This document shows positions 48,628 through 60,490 of a stretch of 64,000 bases of DNA, one piece after another. The position numbers and the translations under genes are program-made. The stretch is from positions 1,674,001-1,738,000 of the forward strand of contig CAXHUL010000214.1 in NCBI GenBank assembly GCA_964019695.1, given 5' to 3'. The notes beneath the pieces are model-generated. The model saw only the letters and a list, made by a program, of their open reading frames with translations, made no database searches and was not told the origin of the DNA. The stretch is from Loripinus fragilis. Its lineage: Eukaryota > Mollusca > Bivalvia > Lucinida > Lucinidae. Every line of letters starts with the position of its first letter. The first letter of the stretch is position 1.

Positions 48628-51600
48628 CTGTTTCTGTCTCATTGGGTTCTGTTCTTGCAATACCTGTTTCTGTCTTATTGGGTTCTATTCTTGCAATACC
48701 TGTTTCTGTTTCATTGGGTTCTATTCTTGCAATACCTGTTTCTGTTTCATTGGGTTCTATTCTTGCAATACCTGTTTCTGTCTCATTGGGTTCTATTCTT
48801 GCAATACCTGTTTCTGTCTCATTGGGTTCTGTTCTTGCAATACCTGTTTCTGTCTCATTGGGTTCTATTCTTGCAATACCTCTATCTATTTCATTGAGTT
48901 TTATTCTTGCAATACCTGTTTCTGTTTCATTGGGTTCTATTCTTGCAATACCTGTTTCTGTTTCATTGGGTTCTATTCTTGCAATACCTGTTTCTGTCTC
49001 ATTGGGTTCTATTCTTGCAATACCTGTTTCTGTCTCATTGGGTTCTATTTCTTGCAATACCTGTTTCTGTCTCATTGGGTTCTGTTCTTGCAATACCTAT
49101 TTCTGTTTCATTTCATTCTATTCTTGCAATACCTGTTTCTGTCTCATTGGGTTCTATTTCTGCAATACCTGTTTCTGTCTCTTTGGATTCTATTCTTGCA
49201 ATACCTTTTTCTTTTTCATTAGGTTCTATTCTTGCAATACCTGTTTCTGTTTCATTGCGTTCTATTCTTGCAATACCTGTTTCTGTCTCATTGGGTTCTA
49301 TTCTTGCAATACCTGTTTCTGTTTCATTGGGTTCTATTCTTGCAACACCTGTTTCTGTCTCATTGGGTTCTATTCTTGCAATACCTGTTTCTGTCTCATT
49401 GGGTTCTATTCTTGCAATACCTATTTCTGTCTCATTGGGTCCTATTCTTGCAATATCTGTTTCTGTTTCATTGGGTTCTATTCTTGTAATACCTGTTTCT
49501 GTTTCATTGGGTTCTATTCTTGCAATACCTGTTTCTGTTTTATTGGGTTCTGTTCTTGCAATACCTGTTTCTGTCTTATTGGGTTCTATTCTTGCAATAC
49601 CTGTTTCTGTCTCATTGGGTTCTATTTCTGCAATACCTGTTTCTGTCTCTTTGGATTCAATTCTTGCAATACCTTTTTCTTTTTCATTAGGTTCTATTCT
49701 TGCAATACCTGTTTCTGTTTCATTGAGTTCTATTCTTGCAATACCTGTTTCTGTCTCATTGGGTTCTATTCTTGCAATAACTGTCTCTGTTTCATTGGGT
49801 TCTATTCTTGCAATACCTGTTTCTGTCTCATTGGGTTCTATTCTTGCAATACCTGTTTCTGTCTCATTGGGTTCTGTTCTTACAATACCTGTTTCTGTCT
49901 TATTGGGTTCTATTCTTGCAATACCTGTTTCTGTCTCATTGGGTTCTATTCTTGCAATACCTGTTTCTGTCTCATTGGGTTCTGTTCTTGCAATACCTGT
50001 TTCTGTCTTAATGGGTTCTATTCTTGCAATACCTGTTTCTTTCTCATTGGGTTCTATTCTTGCAATACCTGTTTCTGTTTCATTGGGTTCTATTCTTGCA
50101 ATATTTGTTTCTGTCTCATTGGGTTCTATTCTTGCAATACCTGTTTCTGTCTCATTGGGTTCTGTTCTTGCAATACCTGTTTCTGTCTTATTGGGTTCTA
50201 TTCTTGCAATACCTTTTTCTTTTTCATTAGGTTCTATTCTTGCAAAACCTGTTTCTGTTTCATTGGGTTCTATTCTTGCAATACCTGTTTCTGTCTCATT
50301 GGGTTCTATTCTTGCAATACCTGTTTCTGTTTCATTGGGTTCTATTCTTGCAATACCTGTTTCTGTCTCATTGGGTTCTGTTCTTGCAATACCTATTTCT
50401 GTCTTATTGGGTTCTATTCTTGCAATACCTGTTTCTGTCTCATTGGGTTCTATTCTTGCAATACCTGTTTCTGTCTCATTGGGTTCTGTTCTTGCAATAC
50501 CTGTTTCTGTCTTATTGGGTTCTATTCTTGCAATACCTGTTTCTGTTTCATTGGGTTCTATTCTTGCAATACCTGTTTCTGTTTCATTGGGTTCTATTCT
50601 TGCAATACCTGTTTCTGTCTCATTGGGTTCTATTCTTGCAATACCTGTTTCTGTCTCATTGGGTTCTGTTCTTGCAATACCTGTTTCTGTCTCATTGGGT
50701 TCTATTCTTGCAATACCTCTATCTATTTCATTGAGTTTTATTCTTGCAATACCTGTTTCTGTTTCATTGGGTTCTATTCTTGCAATACCTGTTTCTGTTT
50801 CATTGGGTTCTATTCTTGCAATACCTGTTTCTGTCTCATTGGGTTCTATTCTTGCAATACCTGTTTCTGTCTCATTGGGTTCTATTTCTTGCAATACCTG
50901 TTTCTGTCTCATTGGGTTCTGTTCTTGCAATACCTATTTCTGTTTCATTTCATTCTATTCTTGCAATACCTGTTTCTGTCTCATTGGGTTCTATTTCTGC
51001 AATACCTGTTTCTGTCTCTTTGGATTCTATTCTTGCAATACCTTTTTCTTTTTCATTAGGTTCTATTCTTGCAATACCTGTTTCTGTTTCATTGGGTTCT
51101 ATTCTTGCAATACCTGTTTCTGTCTCATTGGGTTCTATTCTTGCAATACCTGTTTCTGTTTCATTGGGTTCTATTCTTGCAACACCTGTTTCTGTCTCAT
51201 TGGGTTCTATTCTTGCAATACCTGTTTCTGTCTCATTGGGTTCTATTCTTGCAATACCTATTTCTGTCTCATTGGGTCCTATTCTTGCAATATCTGTTTC
51301 TGTTTCATTGGGTTCTATTCTTGTAATACCTGTTTCTGTTTCATTGGGTTCTATTCTTGCAATACCTGTTTCTGTTTCATTGGGTTCTATTCTTGCAATA
51401 CCTGTTTCTGTCTCATTGGGTTCTATTCTTGCAATACCTGTTTCTGTCTCATTGGGTTCTATTCTTGCAATACCTGTTTCTGTCTCATTGGGTCCTATTC
51501 TTGCAATACCTGTTTCTGTCTCATTGGGTTCTGTTCTTGCAATACCTATTTCTGTTTCATTTCATTCTATTCTTGCAATACCTGTTTCTGTCTCATTGGG

Positions 51601-54600
51601 TTCTATTTCTGCAATACCTGTTTCTGTCTCTTTGGATTCTATTCTTGCAATACCTTTTTCTTTTTCATTAGGTTCTATTCTTGCAATACCTGTTTCTGTT
51701 TCATTGGGTTCTATTCTTGCAAAACCTGTTTCTGTCTCATTGGGTTCTATTCTTGCAATACCTGTTTCTGTCTCATTGGGTTCTATTCTTGCAATGCCTG
51801 TTTCTGTCTCATTAGGTTCTATTCTTGCAATACCTGTTTCTGTCTCATTGGGTTCTATTCTTGCAATACCTGTTTCTGTTTCATTGGGTTCTAATCTTGC
51901 AATACCTGTTTCTGTCTCATTGGGTTCTATTCTTGCAATACCTGTTTCTGTCTCATTGGGTCCTATTCTTGCAATACCTGTTTCTGTCTCATTGGGTTCT
52001 GTTCTTGCAATACCTATTTCTGTTTCATTTCATTCTATTCTTGCAATACCTGTTTCTGTCTCATTGGGTTCTATTTCTGCAATACCTGTTTCTGTCTCTT
52101 TGGATTCTATTCTTGCAATACTTTTTTCTTTTTCATTAGGTTCTATTCTTGCAAAACCTGTTTCTGTTTCATTGGGTTCTATTCTTGCAATACCTGTTTC
52201 TGTCTCATTGGGTTCTATTCTTGCAATACCTGTTTCTGTTTCATTGGGTTCTATTCTTGCAATACCTGTTTCTGTCTCATTGGGTTCTATTCTTGCAATA
52301 CCTGTTTCTGTTTCATTGGGTTCTGTTCTTGCAATACCTGTTTCTGTCTTATTGGGTTCTATTCTTGCAATACCTGTTTCTGTCTCATTGGGTTCTATTT
52401 CTGCAATACCTGTTTCTGTCTCTTTGGATTCAATTCTTGCAATACCTTTTTCTTTTTCATTAGGTTCTATTCTTGCAATACCTGTTTCTGTTTCATTGAG
52501 TTCTATTCTTGCAATACCTGTTTCTGTCTCATTGGGTTCTATTCTTGCAATAACTGTCTCTGTTTCATTGGGTTCTATTCTTGCAATACCTGTTTCTGTC
52601 TCATTGGGTTCTATTCTTGCAATACCTGTTTCTGTCTCATTGGGTTCTGTTCTTACAATACCTGTTTCTGTCTTATTGGGTTCTATTCTTGCAATACCTG
52701 TTTCTGTCTCATTGGGTTCTATTCTTGCAATACCTGTTTCTGTCTCATTGGGTTCTGTTCTTGCAATACCTGTTTCTGTCTTAATGGGTTCTATTCTTGC
52801 AATACCTGTTTCTTTCTCATTGGGTTCTATTCTTGCAATACCTGTTTCTGTTTCATTGAGTTCTATTCTTGCAATATTTGTTTCTGTCTCATTGGGTTCT
52901 ATTCTTGCAATACCTGTTTCTGTCTCATTGGGTTCTGTTCTTGCAATACCTGTTTCTGTCTTATTGGGTTCTATTCTTGCAATACCTGTTTCTGTCTCAT
53001 TGGGTTCTGTTCTTGCAATACCTATTTCTGTCTTATTGGGTTCTATTCTTGCAATACCTGTTTCTGTCTCATTGGGTTCTATTCTTGCAATACCTGTTTC
53101 TGTCTCATTGGGTTCTATTCTTGCAATACCTGTTTCTGTCTTATTGGGTTCTATTCTTGCAATACCTGTTTCTGTCTCATTGGGTTCTATTCTTGCAATA
53201 CCTGTTTCTGTTTCATTGGGTTCTATTCTTGCAATACCTGTTTCTGTCTCATTGGGTTCTATTCTTGCAATACCTGTTTCTGTCTCATTGGGTTCTGTTC
53301 TTGCAATACCTGTTTCTGTCTCATTGGGTTCTATTCTTGCAATACCTCTATCTATTTCATTGAGTTCTATTCTTGCAATACCTGTTTCTGTCTCATTGGG
53401 TCCTATTCTTGCAATACCTGTTTCTGTCTCATTGGGTCCTATTCTTGCAATACCTGTTTCTGTCTCATTGGGTTCTATTTCTGCAATACCTGTTTCAGTC
53501 TCTTTGGATTCTATTCTTGCAATACCTGTTTCTGTCTCATTGGGTTCTGTTCTTGCAATACCTATTTCTGTTTCATTTCATTCTATTCTTGCAATACCTG
53601 TTTCTGTCTCATTGGGTTCTATTTCTGCAATACCTGTTTCTGTCTCTTTGGATTCTATTCTTGCAATACCTTTTTCTTTTTCATTAGGTCCTATTCTTGC
53701 AATACCTGTTTCTGTTTCATTGGGTTCTATTCTTGTAATACCTGTTTCTGTTTCATTGGGTTTTATTCTTGCAATACCTGTTTCTGTTTCATTGGGTTCT
53801 ATTCTTGCAATACCTGTTTCTGTCTCATTGGGTTCTATTCTTGCAATACCTGTTTCTGTCTCATTGGGTTCTATTCTTGCAATACCTGTTTCTGTCTCAT
53901 TGGGTTCTATTCTTGCAATACCTGTTTCTGTCTCATTGGGTTCTATTTTTGCAATACCTGTTTCTGTCTCATTGGGTTCTATTCTTGCAATACCTGTTTC
54001 TGTCTCATTGGGTTCTATTCTTGCAATACCTGTTTCTGTCTCATTGGGTTCTATTTTTGCAATACCTGTTTCTGTCTCATTGGGTTCTATTCTTGCAATA
54101 CCTGTTTCTGTTTCATTGGGTTCTATTCTTGCAATACCTGTTTCTGTTTCATTGGGTTCTATTCTTGCAATACCTGTTTCTGTCTCATTGGGTTCTATTC
54201 TTGCAATACCTGTTTCTGTCTCATTGGGTTCTATTCTTGCAATACCTGTTTCTGTCTCATTGGGTTCTATTCTTGCAATACCTGTTTCTGTCTCATTGGG
54301 TCCTATTCTTGCAATACCTGTTTCTGTCTCATTGGGTTCTGTTCTTGCAATACCTATTTCTGTTTCATTTCATTCTATTCTTGCAATACCTGTTTCTGTC
54401 TCATTGGGTTCTATTTCTGCAATACCTGTTTCTGTCTCTTTGGATTCTTTTCTTGCAACACCTTTTTCTTTTTCATTAGGTTCTATTCTTGCAATACCTG
54501 TTTCTGTTTCATTGGGTTCTATTCTTGCAATACCTGTTTCTGTCTCATTGGGTTCTATTCTTGCAATACCTGTTTCTGTTTCATTGGGTTCTATTCTTGT

Positions 54601-55230
54601 AATACCTGTTTCTGTTTCATTGGGTTCTATTCTTGCAATACCTGTTTCTGTTTCATTGGCTTCTATTCTTGCAATACCTGTTTCTGTCTCATTGGGTTCT
54701 ATTCTTGCAATACCTGTTTCTGTCTCATTGGGTTCTATTCTTGCAATACCTGTTTCTGTCTCATTGGGTTCTATTCTTGCAATACCTGTTTCTGTCTCAT
54801 TGGGTCCTATTCTTGCAATACCTGTTTCTGTCTCATTGGGTTCTGTTCTTGCAATACCTATTTCTGTTTCATTTCTATCTATTCTTGCAATACCTGTTTC
54901 TGTCTCATTGGGTTCTATTTTTGCAATACCTGTTTCTGTCTCTTTGGATTCTATTCTTGCAATACCTGTTTCTGTCTCATTGGGTTCTGTTCTTGCAATA
55001 CCTATTTCTGTTTCATTTCATTCTATTCTTGCAATACCTGTTTCTGTCTCATTGGGTTCTATTTCTGCAATACCTGTTTCTGTCTCTTTGGATTCTATTC
55101 TTGCAATACCTTTTTCTTTTTCATTAGGTTCTATTCTTGCAATACCTGTTTCTGTCTCATTGGGTTCTATTCTTGCAATACCTGTTTCTGTCTCATTGGG
55201 TTCTATTCTTGCAATACCTGTTTCTGTTTC
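48628..55230 (+). repeat. Segmental tandem duplication D, copy 2
   Basis: This is a nearly exact copy of the preceding block at offset 7,238. It starts just after the cassette ending at 48609, and the match ends near 55,236, where GGGTTGTATT replaces the copy 1 sequence. It contains the second instance of the 1,837-bp HOR pair (cassette ends 49690 and 51059, slips 49043 and 50880). Confidence 0.87.
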
Positions 55231-57500
55231 ATTGGGTTGTATTCTTGCAATACCTATTTCTGTCTCATTGGGTTCTATTCTTGCAATACCTCTATCTATT
55301 TCATTGAGTTCTATTCTTGCAATACCTGTTTCTGTCTCATTGGGTCCTATTCTTGCAATACCTGTTTCTGTCTCATTGGGTCCTATTCTTGCAATACCTG
55401 TTTCTGTCTCATTGGGTTCTATTTCTGCAATACCTGTTTCAGTCTCTTTGGATTCTATTCTTGCAATACCTTTTTCTTTTTCATTAGGTTCTATTCTTGC
55501 AATACCTGTTTCTGTTTCATTTGGTTCTATTCTTGCAATACCTGTTATTGTCTCATAGGGTTCTATTCTTGCAATAACTGTTTCTGTCTCATTGGGTTCT
55601 ATTATTGCAATACCTGTTTCTGTCTCATTAGGTTCTATTCTTGCAATACCTGTTTCTGTCTCATTGGGTTCTATTTTTGCAATACCTGTTTCTGTCTCAT
55701 TGGGTTATATTCTTGCAATACCTGTTTCTGTCTCATTGGGTTCTATTCTTGCAATACCTGTTTCTGTCTCATTGGGTCCTATTCTTGCAATACCTGTTTC
55801 TGTCTCATTGGGTTCTGTTCTTGCAATACCTATTTCTGTTTCATTTCATTCTATTCTTGCAATACCTGTTTCTGTCTCATTGGGTTCTATTTCTGCAATA
55901 CCTGTTTCTGTCTCTTTGGATTCTATTCTTGCAATACCTTTTTCTTTTTCATTAGGTCCTATTCTTGCAATACCTGTTTCTGTTTCATTGGGTTCTATTC
56001 TTGTAATACCTGTTTCTGTTTCATTGGGTTTTATTCTTGCAATACCTGTTTCTGTTTCATTGGGTTCTATTCTTGCAATACCTGTTTCTGTCTCATTGGG
56101 TTCTATTCTTGCAATACCTGTTTCTGTCTCATTGGGTTCTATTCTTGCAATACCTGTTTCTGTCTCATTGGGTTCTATTCTTGCAATACCTGTTTCTGTC
56201 TCATTGGGTTCTATTTTTGCAATACCTGTTTCTGTCTCATTGGGTTCTATTCTTGCAATACCTGTTTCTGTCTCATTGGGTTCTATTCTTGCAATACCTG
56301 TTTCTGTCTCATTGGGTTCTATTTTTGCAATACCTGTTTCTGTCTCATTGGGTTCTATTCTTGCAATACCTGTTTCTGTTTCATTGGGTTCTATTCTTGC
56401 AATACCTGTTTCTGTTTCATTGGGTTCTATTCTTGCAATACCTGTTTCTGTCTCATTGGGTTCTATTCTTGCAATACCTGTTTCTGTCTCATTGGGTTCT
56501 ATTCTTGCAATACCTGTTTCTGTCTCATTGGGTTCTATTCTTGCAATACCTGTTTCTGTCTCATTGGGTCCTATTCTTGCAATACCTGTTTCTGTCTCAT
56601 TGGGTTCTGTTCTTGCAATACCTATTTCTGTTTCATTTCATTCTATTCTTGCAATACCTGTTTCTGTCTCATTGGGTTCTATTTCTGCAATACCTGTTTC
56701 TGTCTCTTTGGATTCTTTTCTTGCAACACCTTTTTCTTTTTCATTAGGTTCTATTCTTGCAATACCTGTTTCTGTTTCATTGGGTTCTATTCTTGCAATA
56801 CCTGTTTCTGTCTCATTGGGTTCTATTCTTGCAATACCTGTTTCTGTTTCATTGGGTTCTATTCTTGTAATACCTGTTTCTGTTTCATTGGGTTCTATTC
56901 TTGCAATACCTGTTTCTGTTTCATTGGCTTCTATTCTTGCAATACCTGTTTCTGTCTCATTGGGTTCTATTCTTGCAATACCTGTTTCTGTCTCATTGGG
57001 TTCTATTCTTGCAATACCTGTTTCTGTCTCATTGGGTTCTATTCTTGCAATACCTGTTTCTGTTTCATTGGGTTCTATTCTTGTAATACCTGTTTCTGTT
57101 TCATTGGGTTCTATTCTTGCAATACCTGTTTCTGTTTCATTGGCTTCTATTCTTGCAATACCTGTTTCTGTCTCATTGGGTTCTATTCTTGCAATACCTG
57201 TTTCTGTCTCATTGGGTTCTATTCTTGCAATACCTGTTTCTGTCTCATTGGGTTCTATTCTTGCAATACCTGTTTCTGTCTCATTGGGTCCTATTCTTGC
57301 AATACCTGTTTCTGTCTCATTGGGTTCTGTTCTTGCAATACCTATTTCTGTTTCATTTCTATCTATTCTTGCAATACCTGTTTCTGTCTCATTGGGTTCT
57401 ATTTTTGCAATACCTGTTTCTGTCTCTTTGGATTCTATTCTTGCAATACCTGTTTCTGTCTCATTGGGTTCTGTTCTTGCAATACCTATTTCTGTTTCAT
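55231..57500 (+). repeat. HOR block E, copy 1
   Basis: The order of markers from about 55,480 matches 62.03-63.3 kb at offset 6,554 (182 units plus 2 bp). The segment 56,037-56,747 also matches 53,769-54,479 at offset 2,268, exactly 63 units. A private T-to-A change at 55557 gives CATAGGG, which places a TAG in the GSILAIPVSVSL frame; the matching unit at about 62,111 is CATTGGG. CCTGTTATTG at 55541 and 62095 is a shared rare variant. Confidence 0.8.
56901..57332 (+). repeat. Local six-unit (216-bp) duplication
   Basis: The rare CATTGGCTTC unit and its neighbours occur at about 56,926 and again about 57,142, 216 bp apart. The matching block at 63,455 has one copy only, which changes the inter-block offset from 6,554 to 6,338. 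This is a recent gain of exactly six units. Confidence 0.8.
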
Positions 57501-59300
57501 TTCATTCTATTCTTGCAATACCTGTTTCTGTCTCATTGGGTTCTATTTCTGCAATACCTGTTTCTGTCTCTTTGGATTCTATTCTTGCAATACCTTTTTC
57601 TTTTTCATTAGGTTCTATTCTTGCAATACCTGTTTCTGTCTCATTGGGTTCTATTCTTGCAATACCTGTTTCTGTCTCATTGGGTTCTATTCTTGCAATA
57701 CCTGTTTCTGTTTCATTGGGTTGTATTCTTGCAATACCTATTTCTGTCTCATTGGGTTCTATTCTTGCAATACCTGTTTCTGTCTCATTAGGTTCTATTC
57801 TTGCAATACCTGTTTCTGTCTCATTGGGTTCTATTCTTACAATACCTGTTTCTGTCTCATTGGGTTCTATTCTTGCAATACCTGTTTCTGTCTCATTAGG
57901 TTCTATTCTTGCAATACCTGTTTCTGTCTCATTGGGTTTCATTTCTTGCAATACCTGTTTCTGTCTCATTGGGTTCTATTCTTACAATACCTGTTTCTGT
58001 CTCATTGGGTTCTATTCTTGCAATACCTGTTTCTGTCTCATTGGGTTCTATTCTTGCAATACCTGTTTCTGTCTCAATGGGTCCTATTCTTGCAATACCT
58101 GTTTCTGTCTCATTGGGTTCTATATGGCAATACCTATTTCTGTTTCATTTCATTCTATTCTTGCAATACCTGTTTCTGTCTCATTGGGTTCTATTTCTGC
58201 AATACCTGTTTCTGTCTCTTTGGATTCTATTCTTGCAATACCTTTTTCTTTTTCATTAGGTTCTATTCTTGCAATACCTGTTTCTGTTTCATTGGGTTCT
58301 ATTCTTGCAATACCTGTTTCTGTCTCATTGGGTTCTATTCTTGCAATACCTGTTTCTGTTTCATTGGGTTCTATTCCTGCAATACCTGTTTCTGTCTCAT
58401 TGGGTTCTATTCTTGCAATACCTGTTTCTGTCTCATTGGGTTCTATTCTTGCAATACCTATTTCTGTCTCATTGGGTCCTATTCTTGCAATACATGTTTC
58501 TGTTTCATTGGGTTCTATTCTTGTAATACCTGTTTCTGTTTCATTGGGTTCTATTCTTGCAATACCTGTTTCTGTTTCATTGGGTTCTATTCTTGCAATA
58601 CCTGTTTCTGTCTCATTAGGTTCTATTCTTGCAATACCTGTTTCTGTCTCATTGGGTTCTATTCTTACAATACCTGTTTCTGTCTCATTGGGTTCTATTC
58701 TTGCAATACCTGTTTCTGTCTCATTGGGTTCTATTCTTGCAATACCTGTTTCTGTCTCATTGGGTTCTATTCTTGCAATACCTGTTTCTGTCTCATTGGG
58801 TCCTATTCTTGCAATACCTGTTTCTGTCTCATTGGGTTCTATTCTTGCAATACCTATTTCTGTTTCATTTCATTCTATTCTTGCAATACCTGTTTCTGTC
58901 TCATTGGGTTCTATTTCTGCAATACCTGTTTCTGTCTCTTTGGATTCTATTCTTGCAATACCTATTTCTTTTTCATTAGGTTCTATTCTTGCAATACCTG
59001 TTTTTGTTTCATTTGGTTCTATTCTTGCAATACCTGTTTCTGTCTCATTGGGTTCTATTCTTGCAATACCTGTTTCTGTCTCATTGGGTTCTATTCTTGC
59101 AATACCTGTTTCTGTCTCATTAGGTTCTATTCTTGCAATACCTGTTTCTGTCTCATTGGGTTCTATTCTTGCAATACCTATTTCTGTTTCATTTCATTCT
59201 ATTCTTGCAATACCTGTTTCTGTTTCATTGGGTTCTAATCTTGCAAAACCTGTTTCTGTCTCATTGGGTTCTATTCTTGCAATACCTGTTTCTGTTTCAT
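57500..59300 (+). repeat. HOR block related to 18.97-20.6 kb
   Basis: Markers match 18,965-20,443 at offset 38,537, then 38,536 after a private 1-bp loss at about 58,123 (TTCTATATGGCAATACC). The block includes the rare GGGTTTCATTTC slip at 57934, CTCAATGGGTCC near 58,074, ATTCCTGCA near 58,374 and TACATGTTTC near 58,492. Near 59,160 a normal-to-CATTTCATT junction occurs without the usual preceding units, suggesting a small rearrangement. Confidence 0.75.
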
Positions 59301-60490
59301 TGGGTTTCTCTTCTTGCAATACCTGTTTCTGTCTCATTGGGTTCTATTCTTGCAATACCTGTTTCTGTCTCATTGGGTTCTGTTCTTGCAATACCTGTTT
59401 CTGTCTCATTGGGTTCTATTCTTGCAATACCTGTTTCTGTCTCATTGGGTTCTGTTCTTGCAATACCTATTTCTGTCTTATTGGGTTCTATTCTTGCAAT
59501 ACCTGTTTCTGTCTCATTGGGTTCTATTCTTGCAATACCTGTTTCTGTCTCATTGGGTTCTGTTCTTGCAATACCTGTTTCTGTCTTATTGGGTTCTATT
59601 CTTGCAATACCTGTTTCTGTTTCATTGGGTTCTATTCTTGCAATACCTGTTTCTGTTTCATTGGGTTCTATTCTTGCAATACCTGTTTCTGTCTCATTGG
59701 GTTCTATTCTTGCAATACCTGTTTCTGTCTCATTGGGTTCTGTTCTTGCAATACCTGTTTCTGTCTCATTGGGTTCTATTCTTGCAATACCTGTTTCTCT
59801 CTCATTGGGTTCTGTTCTTGCAATACCTGTTTCTGTCTCATTGGGTTCTATTCTTGCAATACCTCTATCTATTTCATTGAGTTCTATTCTTGCAATACCT
59901 GTTTCTGTTTCATTGGGTTCTATTCTTGCAATACCTGTTTCTGTTTCATTGGGTTCTATTCTTGCAATACCTGTTTCTGTCTCATTGGGTTCTATTCTTG
60001 CAATACCTGTTTCTGTCTCATTGGGTTCTATTTCTTGCAATACCTGTTTCTGTCTCATTAGGTTCTGTTCTTGCAATACCTATTTCTGTTTCATTTCATT
60101 CTATTCTTGCAATACCTGTTTCTGTGTCATTGGGTTCTATTTCTGCAATACCTGTTTCTGTCTCTTTGGATTCTATTCTTGCAATACCTTTTTCTTTTTC
60201 ATTAGGTTCTATTCTTGCAATACCTGTTTCTGTTTCATTGGGTTCTATTCTTGCAATACCTGTTTCTGTCTCATTGGGTTCTATTCTTGCAATACCTGTT
60301 TCTGTTTCATTGGGTTCTATTTTGCAATACCTGTTTCTGTCTCATTGGGTTCTATTCTTGCAATACCTGTTTCTGTCTCATTGGGTTCTATTCTTGCAAT
60401 ACCTATTGCTGTCTCTTTGGGTCCTATTCTTGCAATACCTGTTTCTGTTTCATTGGGTTCTATTCTTGTAATACCTGTTTCTGTTTCATT
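59301..60490 (+). repeat. HOR fragment of the 1,910-bp family
   Basis: This stretch begins with the GTTTCTCTTC slip at 59304 and carries the CTCTATCT unit ending at 59880 and the second slip at 60026. The interval between the two slips is 722 bp, against 650 bp elsewhere, an extra two units that include a rare TTTCTCTCTCATT variant near 59,794. A 1-bp loss at about 60,320 (TTCTATTTTGC) and ATTGCTGTCTCTTTGGG near 60,406 are private. Confidence 0.75.

Noticed and set aside
43506..51059. 2,517-codon + strand open frame as a giant repeat protein gene
   Set aside because: It starts at TTG, switches between unrelated peptides at each slip unit, and exists because 36 is a multiple of three and the consensus lacks + strand stops. 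Equivalent long frames occur in the other + frames.
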